Shown here: positions 12,140 to 24,839 of the stretch, piece by piece
Layout: every line of letters starts with the position of its first letter
How positions within the stretch are numbered: the first letter of the stretch is position 1
From: Antedon mediterranea
Taxonomy: Eukaryota; Echinodermata; Crinoidea; Comatulida; Antedonidae
Assembly (NCBI RefSeq): GCF_964355755.1
Contig: NC_092670.1
Span: 9,611,201 to 9,675,200 of the forward strand
DNA: 64,000 nt
Reading direction: 5' to 3'
Program-made: the position numbers and the translations under genes
Notes under the pieces: generated by a model
Told to the model about the DNA's origin: nothing
Databases searched by the model: none
What the model saw: the letters and a program-made list of their open reading frames with translations, nothing else

Positions 12140-13168
12140 GTTGTCGTTCTAAAATTAGAAATAGTTTTACAAAACTTAATTGAAAAATCGGTAAATCCGG
12201 AAAAACACGTCACCACAGCCAACACCAATCGGCACAGCAAAATAGAAATAAATTCTTACTAGGCCTTAATGATATTGCGATGGTCAACGGTCATATGTAT
12301 GTGAATTGATTGTATAGAATAGGCACATTTGACCACATGCATGTGACCGGTGTGTAACGTTAAATTAGTTAAGCGAGGTGGCCAACGGCACAACACAGTT
12401 GACCGATTGATAATAAATTACACGCACAGCGTCGTAGGTAGGTTAGACAAGTAATACACTACCTAAGCACTAGCTAGATTTGGCTTACCTAGTAGGCCTA
12501 GACTAGGAAAGAGCTAAAAGGTAGACCAACAACGCCCTCTTTCCCCTGCTGCTTTGTGACTGTGCTGGTGGTGGCATAATCAAATCATGATTGATGGTGT
12601 AGAAAGAATGATGATGCCCTACTTCTAGGCCTATATAGTAGTACTATTACTAATTCCTACTAATTAGCCGAGCTATTACCTTTAAATCACGCTCCTGCTC
12701 TCTCTTCGTACTGTAGTGTAGTTTAAATAAATACAGTGTATTTTAAGGGCTACTGACACTATGCTAGGCCTAGCCTAGGAGGTTGGAGTTTGACGATGAT
12801 ATCGCGAATCGAGAGGTCAAGGGTGAAAGAAGAGAGCCGACGACGGATGTTATCTAAAAGTTAAAACAAAATGTAAATCGCACTCTCAAAACACCTAAAA
12901 TTCTACAAAACCATTAGATTTACTAATTCTGCTATTAACTTATAATTAATAAATATCCTATGATTTTATTTCAATAACAATTGTATTAAAATTCATTATA
13001 TAATTTTGGTCTTTTTTTGTGCCAAGGTTGATTGTGTTTACAAAACATCTTTCAGTACTTAAACCAGTAATGACGTAATAGTTAAAAGTCAAAACAATAA
13101 CAGAAGAGAGCTGCAGCTATCAATCAGTCCTAAAAAAGTTCATCATAATTACAGTAATAGTGTCCTTT
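12140..13168. promoter_or_regulatory. Divergent intergenic region between CAPN7 and the RETREG gene
   Basis: About 1.0 kb separates the two start codons, which point away from each other. It holds CTAG/GGCC-rich stretches (12440-12520, 12760-12790) and no other coding signal. The two promoters must lie here; no TATA box or initiator could be assigned with confidence. Confidence 0.6.
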
Positions 13169-16100
13169 ATGGAGCGCACTGAGACTGAAGAGATGGATAT
13201 GGAGCGAAGTTTGGAAATTAGTGTCAAAGAGAAAAAGCTTATTAGTTTATTTAGTCAATTTGAAAGTACGATTATGCGGTTACAAAGTCTTCTTGTTTGG
13301 GAAAATCCTCAGCAGAGTGCAATGATGTTTCTGGGTGTAAACGGTCTGTTCTGGTGAGTGAGTTTAACCTACTAAATTCTGGGCTAGCCTTTTTTCAGTT
13401 CAAATGTTAAGTTTATAAATAACCGAAAGCTGACAGTTAGTGGGAAAAAGTACAAAAGAATGTCATAAATTCATTACTGTATAACATTAACAATTTGTAT
13501 TTCAATTTTATTTTAATTAAATTATTATTAATTGATTTATTAATATATCATGATATGTTATGTATTAAATTATAGCTAGCTGGTCAAGAACTTCTATTAA
13601 ATACTCAACTATTATTAGGCTGCTAGTGGCTCAAGTACTTGGTGTCATGCACTTCACTATTAACTATGCATTTCATTCAAAACATTTCATTCCAAACCTT
13701 TCTTTCCAAAACTTTAATTCAAAACATTTCATTCACAATTAATTCAAAACATTTTATTCAAAGCATTTCATTCAAAATATTTCATTCACATCGTGTAATG
13801 TAAATAATATTGATGCATTTCATTCACATATCGCGTCATAAAATTCATATAATCGAAATGTTGCGTAAACGGCTTTCCATACATACAGCTGCTAAATGTA
13901 TGAAAAAATGTATTCTGTTATACGTACGCCGACCAATTAAAATGCTGTTTTTTGTACCAAAAGAATTGCCAGCTTCAATTGTTCGGGCTTTACTCACCAT
14001 TTTCCCGTCATCCATGTTTTGAGAGCCGGATGCCTGATCGTATTTTTACTAACCATTACTTTACACAGCCATTGAGAAATAAAAGTTCTAAAAACAACAG
14101 CCGTTGTACCATGAGTTTCAAGTATATCTTATCTTTGGTCATTTATAATTTTTTTAAATATGTATATTAGGAGCTGTAATTGCATTTGAGTTTATAGCAT
14201 TTAAACTATTCCATAGCTTTGCGCCAGAATACGAGTAACTTTTCTTTTTATACTAAGTGTTTGCCTTATGTAAACTTAGAATATCTTTTCATCTGTATTA
14301 TATGTTTGTTTGCGTTCATAGAATCTGTTTCTTAAGTAGGCTGGTGTTAAGTTATTCATTATTTTATACAATTATTATTTATTATATTGCTATGTGCATG
14401 AACAGATTAAATGAAAAGTTTCAAAATTAAGATTTTTAATGACAATCTACATACTTTATTTATTTATTGCATGAATAATTTTAAAAATGTGTGTAAACAA
14501 TGGTAAAAGAAAGAAAATTTGTGAAAAATATATTCTGACCAAGATATGAACTCAGACTGTATTGAATGACCCTGTCACTAGACCACTATACTGAAACTGT
14601 TCAACCTTTATTGTCAAGTTTGAGATTGCAGAGTTAGCTTGATTTCTCAATTAATTGTAAACTCAACCCCCTCCTCACTCCCCCAATATTATTGACTTAC
14701 AGCCAGGTATCACATGGTCATTGGCACGAGGCTCTTTGGTATACCATTGTTGACCTTAGAAGAATGCTATGAATTTTTAATATGTGACCTAATTAATTTA
14801 ATGTTGATGATTAATTAAATAGTAACCAGCAATGATAGTGAACATTTTAATAGAAGTCATTGAACTGATCATTATTTATTTTTAAAATGTGTATTTTTGT
14901 AAGCTCCTTTATCTTTAGTCTTCCTACATAAAATTAGTCATTTTTGTCAGTGTAGCATGGTTGTAGACAAAATTCTAATAATGCTAATCCAAATTCAAAT
15001 TAATCAAAATTTTGAAATGAAAATATTCCCTGTACAAACCCATAAATAAATAATGCTTTAAATAACATTATTAAATAACCTGTTTATAGTTTACTAATTA
15101 ATGTGTTTTTTAAAGCAATTGAAGTAGTGAATTTACAGCCTTGTTTTAATTTGTCACTACAAGAAGAGTTTATAATTCCTCCCTCTTTTTCCTTTTAGCA
15201 TACTGTACATGTGTGTTCTGTGTGACATAAATTTCTATTATAGATTTAAACCATTGTTTGTTTGGGTGGTTGTCACTTGAGAGATGAGATTTAATTGTTG
15301 TGTTTTGTATGACAAGTATAAAACTGTATTATTATTAGTTAGTTTTTTACTATACAACTCAACTACATCAATACCACTCAGCTTATTAACCCATTAATCA
15401 TACTCTGCATAGATTGTACGCAGGAAATAGTGCATTACATGCATGCAAGATGTTCCATAACAAGTGCCAACTAATAGTAAAAATGAATCATTTTTATTTT
15501 TGCAGTAATAAACAAACAAAATTAATGAAAAGGGGCATTAAAATCAGTAGGGAAAACTATGATGATATTTATTCTGAATCAGTGCACGTTAATGATTTTA
15601 TGGTACTAATACTATACACTTTAGCATTTTACCAGTATTATCTTGTTAAGCAAATATGTCCTATTTGTTAGGAATATGCCATAAATAATTACTAATTAAA
15701 TGAATTACTACTGAATATTGGTCTTCAACATCCACCCTCCTCTTGGTAACTGTTTTTTTTTAAAGAGGAGTGGTTTACGGTATGTTGTGTAAAGTAGCAA
15801 CTTAGAACCTGTCAAGAACACTTGCTGTTTTAGGTTTCTTTGATTCTCAAATGTTAATCGCCAACCCCCCAACCCCATCAGTGCCTTCCCTTACGTCTGC
15901 TTATCACATACCCACCATCACATTATCACCCTTGTAAATTTGTAGAATACTAATCCAGAGAATACTTGGTAGTATCCAAATAATATGTATATTAATATTA
16001 CTCTACTACTACTATTGTAATCGATCAGCCACCTTTGTTTTGCCCCTTTTTTGTTTGTGTCTTGTGTTTCAGTATTTGTGTGTATGTTCTGTTTGTTTTT

Positions 16101-19100
16101 GTTGTGTTACTGCATACAGTATATATGTATGAAACATAATATGTATGAAAGAGTATTATTTTTAATATCAATATGGCTTGCCCAACACAAGTTTCTCTTG
16201 GTTTTTCCTTTTATTTTACTTTTTGGGACCTTGCCACATTCAAAACTCAAAGAAATATATTAACATTTTTTTATTTTGTTTTGAATGAAATAAATGTTAA
16301 CTGGAAATGAAATATTGTACTATTAAATATTAATTCTTTATTGTGAATCAACAGGCTTTTAACAAGTACAAGTAATCGAGTAGTCTATCTGATGGCTATT
16401 ACTGGTATTGTTATTATGTCATTTGATGCCTTCTGTAACCGAATATGGCCCGAGATTAGAGGTGAGTTACTAGGCTGTAAGGATAATGATATTGTTGTTC
16501 ATGATACTATCAAAACAAAAAATACATGACAAGAATGTGTAAAAAACTATAGTAGAAAATGAACAATAACATATTACATGTCCATGAGAGCGATGTCACT
16601 ATAATATATATATTATAATATATAACATATATTATATATATATATTATAGTGACATCGCTCTCATGGACATGTAATATGTTATTGTTCATTTTCTAAATT
16701 ATAACATATATATTTTATTACATAAAATTTCAAGTTACCATTCAAATGTTTTTCCAAAATGGGTATTTTATTTTTTATAGTCGAACCAAAAGAACCAGAA
16801 GATGAAGAAGGGTGAGTTAGTAAGAAAATATCCAACTATTTATTAATTGATAAATTTGTTAACTGCAAAAAACTAATTTGATGGGATTATTATTAAAAAT
16901 GAATATTAAATGGTCCTGTTTTTTTATCTAGATGGACACCAGTGCATACACGGCTGTTGAGTGTACCGGAGCTGTGCCGTCATCTAGCTGAGTTTTGGGT
17001 TGCTTTTAATGAATACCATGATGCCTTTTGGACACTGAGGAAGAATGACCCAGGAAAGGTACTTAAAACTACAGTAATTACTGACCCAGATATTTGTACA
17101 GCTAATACACAAAATACATACACAAAAATCAACATGGAAGATCAAAAAGAAGCTTCTACAAAATTGAACCACCATGGCTGTAACTTACCTACTAGTAGCC
17201 AATTACAAATCCTTGCTCTACTATTAACATTAAACTTTCTAATTAATAAGAATCATAGCATACTAGGTATGTTGCTTATGAAGAAATCATATTCAATTGT
17301 ATAATAATATTCTTGTTTTGGTATAGTTTTGTGCTGCTGTTACTGGCACATGTGCTTGTCTTGCTCTGATTGGTCGATGCATATCAGGTGTTATGCTGGC
17401 ATATATTATTAGTGAGTAAATAAACATTTGTTGATTTTGATTCCATGCATTCTGAAGTCACCACATTTTAAACAATTATCAAGTCTTTTTTAAACTAAAT
17501 TGTTTTTTCTTTATACAGTATTATTGACCTCTACTTGTCTGTAGGAGGAATATAAACAGGAAATAAGTTGATACCTACTGTATTGGTAAACTTTAAGCCA
17601 GAGCCAGATGCCAGACACCCTCTCCCTCTCCTGATGTGATTTAATAACGTTTATAAGCACTATATTCACATACATTTTTAAATTGTAGTTATGAGCTTGC
17701 TGCTATGGCCATGTGCTGAGTACCACAACTTCAACAAGAAAGTGTACAGTACACTGGAGCCGATTTGGATGCAATTGGAATACAGTATGAAGAACAACCC
17801 AAAAAGCAATCGCCACAAACGTATGATAATTACCGATTATTTATATTTTCTCATATTTTATTAGGACATAAAGCAGTAACCTTGTTTTCCTTAAAAAAAC
17901 AGTCTCAAAAATCCTAAATCAAATAATTTTCTAAACAGGGGACCATAAAAAGACCATAATTTGTACTTTATACTAAGTACACAAGGAGTTAATCGAGTGG
18001 TTAGAACACTTTACTGTCACACAGAGAGACCGAGTTCAATTCCCAACAACGGGTTCAATTCCCGAGGATAAGGTGGTATGGAAAGGAACTGTCCACCCTA
18101 CCACATAATGCTGAGGCTTGTCAAATGAGCTCCTAACAGCTTATTACCTTATGTTCAGAATTGAATACGGGACCTTTACCTTTACTAAGTACATTGAAAA
18201 TACTTGCAAACAAATTGTGAAGTAATTCTTGGTGTTCACCTTTCGACCACCGAGCTTGTGCCGAGATGGCTAGATTAGATTCGAGCTCAAGTAAGTTGCG
18301 GGTACTGCACTAACAGGATGTAGATGGATAAACAACAGACTAAAACACACAGAATAAATATATATGTATATAAATTAGAATTTCACTTTCATATTCCATC
18401 CAGGGAGAAGACTACGATCTGATAGAAGTCTGGCAAGTGACAATACTGATGGTAGAGATGACATTGATACGGACAGTGACAGTGACCTTATTGAGTTCTG
18501 TCCACCTCAAGATGCTGCCACGGTTGCTGCCTTAGCAAGAGCTGTAGCTGACCCCGATTCTGAGCTGTCTGAAGGCGAACGAATGTCCCATAGTCCATCT
18601 GTCACGCTAGAGCGATTTGATGATGGTAAATAGTGTACTAAATTCAGTACTGAACACCTTTAACAAAGGGATAGTGGGAAGGGCTGATGGTTGAAGGAAT
18701 AGGCTTATTCTCAAAATAAAAAATGTTATTGGCATTGTATGATAGTGATTCAAATTTGTAATTTTTTTTTTGAAAAAATATTGGATAGTGTACAATACAC
18801 CAAAATAAAAGTGTTAATAAATTGTACATTGAAAATTAATTTTAACCTAAAATATAATGTGCCATGCCCATCAATCATAGCAGCAAAGCACCATTCCATC
18901 GATATGCTGGTGATACATGATGTCTTGATAAATTCAACCCATAAAAAACTGCCTTTGGCCATAATTATTATACTAGGACCCCTCCATTGAGAAAAACTCT
19001 ATATCAGGCTGTGAAACAAATCAATATATGTTTCAACACTATGACCAATCCCTATTAAGGGGATACTTCTAAAAGAGGTTATACAAAAACATTTGTAATT

Positions 19101-19879
19101 TTTCATAAAATCTTTGTAAAATAGTGTGAGCTGTCCCTATAGCTAAATTCAAATTTCATGTTAGACTTTCACAGCATGTGTACACCAGTGTTTACACCAT
19201 ATACTTAAGGATTACTCGCAACACTAAGCTGCTTTAAACGTGCATAGTGGGCTAATTGGTACACAATAAGGAATATAAAATATCAACCATTATGTAGATT
19301 TTCAATATTTTTTCTTGATTTTTAATTGTAGATTTTCAGGATTCGGAGCCAAGTTTTGCTGTAGGCCTACCGTCCTTCCCCGCGTACGATGATGGAACTA
19401 TGGACCATAGCAACGATGAGATTGATAATGACATTTTTGGACCTATGGTACCAAATTTTCCTCCAGATAATCAAGTTATTAATGAAGATACCAACTTCTT
19501 ACCTTACGTTGAGTCTCACTTTCAGAATGAGAACGGACACAACAATAAATCAAATCCTCAGAAAAACTCTACAGTACCCGGTGCTGGATTACTTCATACA
19601 ATGGCCACACAGTACATCTCGGACAAAGTTGCGTCCGTTGTGGCCGGAACTATCAATACTATGACCCAACGCGATTCCACTACCTCAAATGTGCAATACG
19701 AACAACAAATGCGTTCAAGAAATCCTTCAGGTTCAGATTCAGATCTTGGCGAATTTGAAGTCTTAGACTCGTCCGACCTGGAGAACACTGGTTATCAACA
19801 AGACAAAGAAGAAATGGAGAAAGGCCAACGAGAAAACTTTGTGGGTGGTTTTTTTTCAAAACTCCTTGGCAAAAAATAG
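13169..19879 (+). CDS. Reticulophagy regulator (RETREG/FAM134 family), complete, 478 aa
   Basis: ER membrane-shaping autophagy receptor. Exons 13169-13353, 16355-16461, 16781-16811, 16932-17058, 17327-17411, 17689-17820, 18404-18625 and 19332-19879 join in phase to 1,437 nt. The reticulon-type domain has two hydrophobic hairpins (about residues 51-90 and 151-190) separated by a linker with IWPEI and LLSVPELCRHLAEFW, hallmarks of FAM134A/B/C. After it come a basic stretch (RHKRRRLRSDR), a Ser/Asp-rich region (DTDSDSDLIEFCP) and a C-terminal LC3-interacting motif with core FEVL at 438-441 in acidic context (DLGEFEVLDSSD). The protein ends in a hydrophobic/basic FVGGFFSKLLGKK. The ATG at 13169 was chosen; an in-frame GTG lies three codons upstream. 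AATAAA at 20368-20373 is a candidate poly(A) signal. Vertebrates have three paralogs; this one cannot be assigned to one of them. Confidence 0.94.
13660..13830. repeat. Degenerate minisatellite of CATTTCATTCAAAA-like units
   Basis: About ten imperfect copies of a 12-16-base unit (ATTTCATTCAAAAC and variants) follow each other in RETREG intron 1. The rest of this 3-kb intron is AT-rich sequence without recognisable genes. Confidence 0.7.
14525..14605 (-). repeat. tRNA-like SINE fragment
   Basis: On the minus strand it contains TATAGTGGTCTAGTGACAGG (A-box-like) and TGAGTTCATATCTTGG (B-box-like) at roughly tRNA spacing. There is no recognisable tail, so it is a head fragment only. Confidence 0.45.
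16553..16696. mobile_element. Near-perfect 144-bp palindrome, RETREG intron 2
   Basis: From TAGAAAATGAACAATAAC to its reverse complement ending at 16696, the arms of about 57 bases appear identical, around a TA-repeat centre. It occupies nearly half of the 319-bp intron between exons 2 and 3. It resembles a foldback MITE; no coding capacity. Confidence 0.85.
17981..18187 (+). mobile_element. tRNA-derived SINE
   Basis: Starts with a tRNA-like head: A box GAGTGGTTAGAAC and two B-box-like blocks (GAGTTCAATTCCC and GGGTTCAATTCCC). A unique body follows, then a tail ending GGGACCTTTACCTTTAC. This is the usual head-body-tail layout of a pol III SINE. It lies in RETREG intron 6; flanking target duplications were not resolved. 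Confidence 0.7.
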
Positions 19880-20600
19880 TCCATGATTGTTGAATATTTA
19901 TATATTGTATGCTAATATTATATTTCCATGTATAATTGGAAATGTTATTAATCACTTCTACCAAATCACTTTTAATACGCAAGAATGTTTAAAATAAGAA
20001 TGTTTTTCTTTAGGCCTACATTAGCTATTTTTTGTTTTCAAAACATGTCACGCAACTACACAACTGTTAAGTAAAAAACCTCAGAAACATGAAAGCGCAA
20101 AGTATAGTTGCACATTGGGACGGCTACAGGATTTTCTAAATGGGGAGCCTAACTGTCGGTCAAAAATAGTTATCAAATACCACAAGCATAATTTTATTTT
20201 AGCTGTGGAGAGCTACCCCATGGATCTGTCCTGGTTGTGAAACAAAAGGTCGCTCTTAACAACACTAACGTGTTAAGACTATATAATAAGTAAATTCACC
20301 AAATTGAATGATAATTTATAAATTGTGGAAAAGAGTTCAGACATTGCATGGCTAGGTTTTAAAATTGAATAAACTTATATTATTTGGTCATGTTTTTTTT
20401 CCATATTAAAGCTGGTAGAATACAAAAGGATTTTTTGTTTATTTAAATAAATTTAAACCTAATGTTATTTAATATTCGAGTGCTGTTTATATTGGTTACT
20501 ATACCGACTGCCAAATATCAAACTAATACAGTAAATGTAGACTTATGTTCCCGCCCAATTATTAAATGTTTACACCAATTACATTTCCTCTAAAATTTCT

Positions 20601-20724
20601 TAAGCTCCGTATACACAAAAAAGTGTGATGTAGTCAAATATGATAGTGTCTGTATATGTGCACATCACATTTTTGTTGTCGCATTAATTTTAATACTGTA
20701 GATAAACAGACAGACAGAGCTTTA
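20601..20724. mobile_element. Short palindromic MITE, copy 2 (diverged)
   Basis: Ends AAGCTCCGTATACAC and GACAGACAGAGCTTT frame a body with the same GTGATG and CACATCACATTTTT blocks as the copies at 10796 and 22420. Point changes have damaged the left end. Confidence 0.65.
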
Positions 20725-22304
20725 TAACAAAATGTTGGTAAACCTACACAAGTTTTTTTTTAAATAAAAACCTCCAGTGACATGTGCAAATAAGTTAGTT
20801 TGGAAGTGACTGTTTACTTATTATTTTCTATCTGCATGGTACACTTGTAAGTTTGCCACGGTCAACAGAGCCTTCAAGTTGAATCCAACTTAAGTAATTT
20901 TACCAATTATAACATGATGGATTATCCAATTTGTCGCATGCGATTGGTTAATTCATTTGTGTTGCACTTGCGTTCTTGCATTGCGTCCCAGTGGAAACCA
21001 AGCTTTGATAAATTACTCAGAATTGGTTATAATGCTTCAATTTTTACACAGGAACAAAAAGTAAATTATCTCTGCCTCTGTGATAGCAGTCAAATGAATT
21101 ATGTATATTACATACAGTATATAGAATTTATAACGATTTATAAACATTATTTAGCATCACTACTACAACACTCATATATTTATTTGCCTTTGTTTTGTAA
21201 TGCAATTGTGATATCAGTTTTTATTAAACTAACTATATAATAGAAGACTCAACTAATTAATAAATCCAAAACAAACATTTAAATTGATGTGGGCCATTGT
21301 GCAGGTATGACGTTATGCTTAATTGAAGTTATATTTTATTTAGCATCTAAAGCGTGTGTCGCGGTGTCGACATTTTATGCTACAGGATTGAAATTAATAC
21401 TCGTCGTCGTGTTGGCTATGTCTTGCAAGATTTTTGCCTCCCAGGTGTACAACTGCGCTGATTTACTACATGCAACATTATGGTATGTTTTGATCCAAAA
21501 ATGACCTGGGTTAATATTGTGAAGCGCTCAGAGCATTACGACTGATTTACTATAGTCAAAATCATATGGGTTAAGATTGTGATCATGAGTACAATGGAAC
21601 TGCTTGCTCTGCATAAACTCTTTTAGCAGCATTCTACATGTTCATGGAATATTGTTTACTGTAAATCCAAGGGCAACGGCTGGTTTGTGCCCTTGTAAGT
21701 TGTTGAGCATATGCTGTGTTGTTGTAAACTGGGTCCTAATATCGTAGAGGTGAAAAAACATGATTTAACAATATTTTGTTTTCATGATACCCCAGTAGAC
21801 TATGCAGCTATTTAGTCCAAAGTAATGCTATGTTTCTGAGCATGCTCAGACTTGTTGAAGTGATAACTGCATAGTTTAATGCCATATATAATGAAAACAA
21901 AAAAATGTTAACAAAAAGTGCATCATGGTTTTGTACCAAATTGTGCAATTTGTGTCCATACAATTCATAGTAATTTATCAAAAATATGGTTTCCTTATTT
22001 TAAACCAGTGTATACATTTAAAAAAAGAAAATGTGGGTATCCTCATAATAAACTACTTTTATGGCTATTAATATCTTTTTATTTTGAATGTGTATTTTGT
22101 AACTGTGCAAATATTTGGATTTAAATTTGTAATATTTTGATCTCTATAAATATTAGTTTTCTTTTAACATTTCTATTTGTTTTTCATTTTGTCCAACTAC
22201 AATTGTTTTCTGCTGCTGATTTGTTACTAGAGTCGGTGCAATAGGTATTAAAATTATAGCTTTTGAAACAAGACAATCATACCGTCATATTTGCAGTTGC
22301 CAGA

Positions 22305-22419
22305 TTAAAGCTACATTCCCACCTGTTTCATTTTACAAAAAAAAAAAAGGATTGATACTCTTATATAAATCCCAATTGAATGGTACCATCTTTACTGAAA
22401 CGGAGTGTGAATGTAGCCT
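22305..22419. mobile_element. Short MITE with GCTACATTC inverted ends
   Basis: AAAGCTACATTCCCACC near the left and GTGTGAATGTAGCCTAAAG near the right are imperfect inverted repeats around an A-rich middle. It abuts the next MITE directly. Confidence 0.55.
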
Positions 22420-22548
22420 AAAGCTCTGTCTACACTATCAAACTAGTGTGATGTGCCCAAATATGATAGTGATATGACACAATCATGTCCATATATGGGC
22501 ACATAACATTTTTTGTCACATACATTTTGATAGTGTACACAGAACTTA
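22420..22548. mobile_element. Short palindromic MITE, copy 3
   Basis: AAGCTCTGTCTACACTATC and GATAGTGTACACAGAACTT form the ends; the body shares CATATATGGGCACAT with copy 1. About 140 bases downstream of the RPL37A stop. Confidence 0.85.
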
Positions 22549-22659
22549 ATGCTAGTAAAAATACTTGCAGCAGAGATAGCAATGACTATAAAAGTCATGC
22601 ACTGTGACTCAAAACACAAAGAACAGACAAACCAAGTATATAAGCATTGCTTGTGTACA

Positions 22660-22665
22660 TTTATT
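22660..22665 (-). terminator. Poly(A) signal of RPL37A
   Basis: AATAAA on the minus strand, 25 bases after the RPL37A stop codon, consistent with the very short 3' UTRs of ribosomal protein genes. Confidence 0.6.
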
Positions 22666-22689
22666 ACATAGCTAAGATGGTATGGTCAT

Positions 22690-24839
22690 TTAGCTCTCTT
22701 TAACTTCCTTCAAACGTCTGATGGCACTTCTAACTGTTGCTGCAGCAGTTGTACTATAAAAGAACAAAACAAATTGTCACTCATTTTGTATCTACAATTT
22801 GTAATACAGCAGAACCTCACATTTCAGGGGGGGCAAACTATTAAAGGTATTTATTCTGGTCCTTAAGCTTTACTGAGGAAATTTGGAGGGAACAGGTCCT
22901 GTGAAAGGAGAATATAGGTTTTACAACAACGACCAACCTCTATTGAAGAGACACTCTTATAAAGAGGACACTGTTGGGTCCAAAGGTGTCTACTTAATAT
23001 GGTATACTGCATTTCAATTGCAAATGATAATTTAGGAAATTGTTATATTTTCTAAAATATATCTTGCACTGCGGAAGGATTAGTGCTACCAGAAAATATT
23101 TGTATTTGTATCTCTATTGAAATCCTGCCAACATAACTTAAGTGGCATACCTGTAGTTCCATGCACCACCAGCTACTGTCCTCTTGCATGACTTGCAACG
23201 CCAGATGCCAACGCATTTCCTCTTCATGGATTCCTGAAAGTAACACCATAGGTTAATACACAATTTTACAATGCTACACACAAGGATGTAAACTGTGCAA
23301 GCAAAGTACACTACACACAATTTAAATCTTTAACTCGGCCTACAACTAAGCTATGCAGGGATGTCACCACGGTGGTCGACGATGGCCAGCCCCGTCCAAA
23401 ACTCGGAATTTCCGACCACCATTTTCATGACGCCGACCACCACTATATTTACGCATGTAGATCGTAGCCGATTGTTCGTAACCTACTATTACGATGTATT
23501 GTTATTATAATTATCAACGCGTCGATCGTAGGGTGGTTCGTAGGGTTAATAAACATCATTGTCATCGCCTTTAGAAAACGCATGGACAATGAAAATTAAC
23601 AATGTACTGTTCACTAATTAAAATCGCCGCTGCAAGGTACATTACACACATTTTAAATCTTTAACTCGGCCTACAACTAAGCTATGATAAACATTTAATA
23701 GTTGATTAAAATCCCATACATATAGTTTAACAAAATATACCAATCACAAGTGGTAGTGGTATTATATTGATAGGTCAAACACAGGTCTAATAAGGCAAAG
23801 CCGAGTAGTATTTTTGTCTTACCTTTCCACAGAAAACACATGTGTATTTGCCGTGCTGTGAAATTTCGATTTTCTTTACCATTTTTCGAAGGGATGCTCC
23901 ATAACGAGTTCCATACTTTCCTACAATACCAACCTTCTTGGTACGTTTAGCCTGCAAAAACACAATATTATAAATTTATTTATTATTTTATACAAAATAA
24001 CCTTCAAATAACATTTAATAATATGCTTATATAAATTGTAAGCACTAACTTTTTTCATCAACAGGCTAAGCCGTCACTACTATTAATATTATAAATAATG
24101 TTAAATATACTTAGCACTTAGAGGCCTAGTAGAGGTCAATTTAATACCTACTACTGACCAAGAATTAGAATATTTTAGTTTAAAAATTAAGGGAAAGCTT
24201 CAGATTTCAACCACTGATTAGCATTATTTCCATGACCTGACCTGAACTTTTAAGGCCTAGCTTGGCTCCTAGGTGCGAAAGTGCAGCTAGGACCTAGGCT
24301 AGGCCTCTCTCGCTGACTCTCTAGCTAGCTAGGGCCTATAGGCCTAGTCTAGCTAGCCCACGACTATTTGACTAGGGCCTAGAGGCCCTAGTAGGCCTAC
24401 TAGAGTACTAGCCTAGGCTAGGCCTCTAGTACTAGTAGGCCTAGGCCTAGTAGTACTAGAGTAGGCCTGGCCGTAGCTAGGTTTGTTGGTATGCCTGGAT
24501 TTGAGTGATATCCTGGAGATTATCATGTTATGACCAAATAAAGTATGCTAGGGCCAAGTCCTAGCCTAATTTTAGTACTAAGCCTAGTACAGTTAGTAGA
24601 GATAGTAGGCCTCCTAGCCTAGTAGTATTCCCAGTTAGTTCCACCTCTCCCTAGACAGCAGTAAGGTGCATACATTTAAATAACATTTATTACACTTTTG
24701 AAAATATTATTTATGATAATAAACACACAGTCGTTAAATGATGACTTTTATTAGCAATAATAACATAATTTAATTAAATTTAAAGGCAAAAAACACAAGA
24801 TTTAAACAGATTATTACACTGCTTTCAACACATTACCAT
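22690..24839 (-). CDS. RPL37A: 60S ribosomal protein L37a (eL43)
   Basis: Structural protein of the large cytosolic ribosomal subunit. Minus-strand exons: ATG alone at 24837-24839 (inferred), 23823-23951, 23151-23233 and 22690-22753; the last three join in phase to 91 codons, giving 92 residues with the initiator, the family length. The product contains [20 protein letters not shown] near the N-terminus, a C4 zinc ribbon (CVFC...CKSC), TVAGGAW and a basic C-terminus [12 protein letters not shown]. An ATG-only first exon ending at the splice site is what I recall of the human gene. Minus-strand CTTCCTCTCTGCC at 24869 and downstream is a plausible 5'TOP start 30 bases before the ATG. Identity of the three main exons is certain; the first exon is probable. 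Confidence 0.95.
23298..23684. repeat. Direct 55-bp duplication flanking an inserted block, RPL37A intron 2
   Basis: 23298-23352 and 23630-23684 are near-identical and share AACTCGGCCTACAACTAAGC. The roughly 280-bp block between them contains several GACCACC/GGTGGTC motifs and no ORF. A duplication or nested insertion event is likely. Confidence 0.75.
24240..24620. repeat. CTAG/GGCC palindrome-rich tract in RPL37A intron 1
   Basis: Dense runs of TAGGCCTAG, CTAGCTAG and GTACTAG without a fixed period. Shorter tracts of the same flavour occur near 12450, 12770, 25500, 28070, 34540 and 38830, so it looks like a genome-wide compositional habit. Confidence 0.7.

Larger units (their letters stand above)
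19880..22689. other. Intergenic region after the RETREG gene
   Basis: The RETREG 3' UTR runs to about 20.4 kb. Beyond it are two CTCTGTCTACAC-family MITEs, a MITE at 22305-22419 and AT-rich sequence. Reading frames near 20914-21240 and 21289-21504 have no recognisable domain and no splice context; I treat them as chance. Confidence 0.6.

Noticed and set aside
13160-13168. GTG-initiated extension of the RETREG frame
   Set aside because: It adds only three codons and GTG is not a usual start in animals; the ATG at 13169 is in frame.
16942-17304. A 120-codon frame through RETREG exon 4
   Set aside because: The family similarity stops at the donor at 17059; the rest is intron.
20914-21504. Two ORFs of 71-108 codons downstream of the RETREG gene
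   Set aside because: No domain, no splice context and amino-acid use typical of translated AT-rich DNA.
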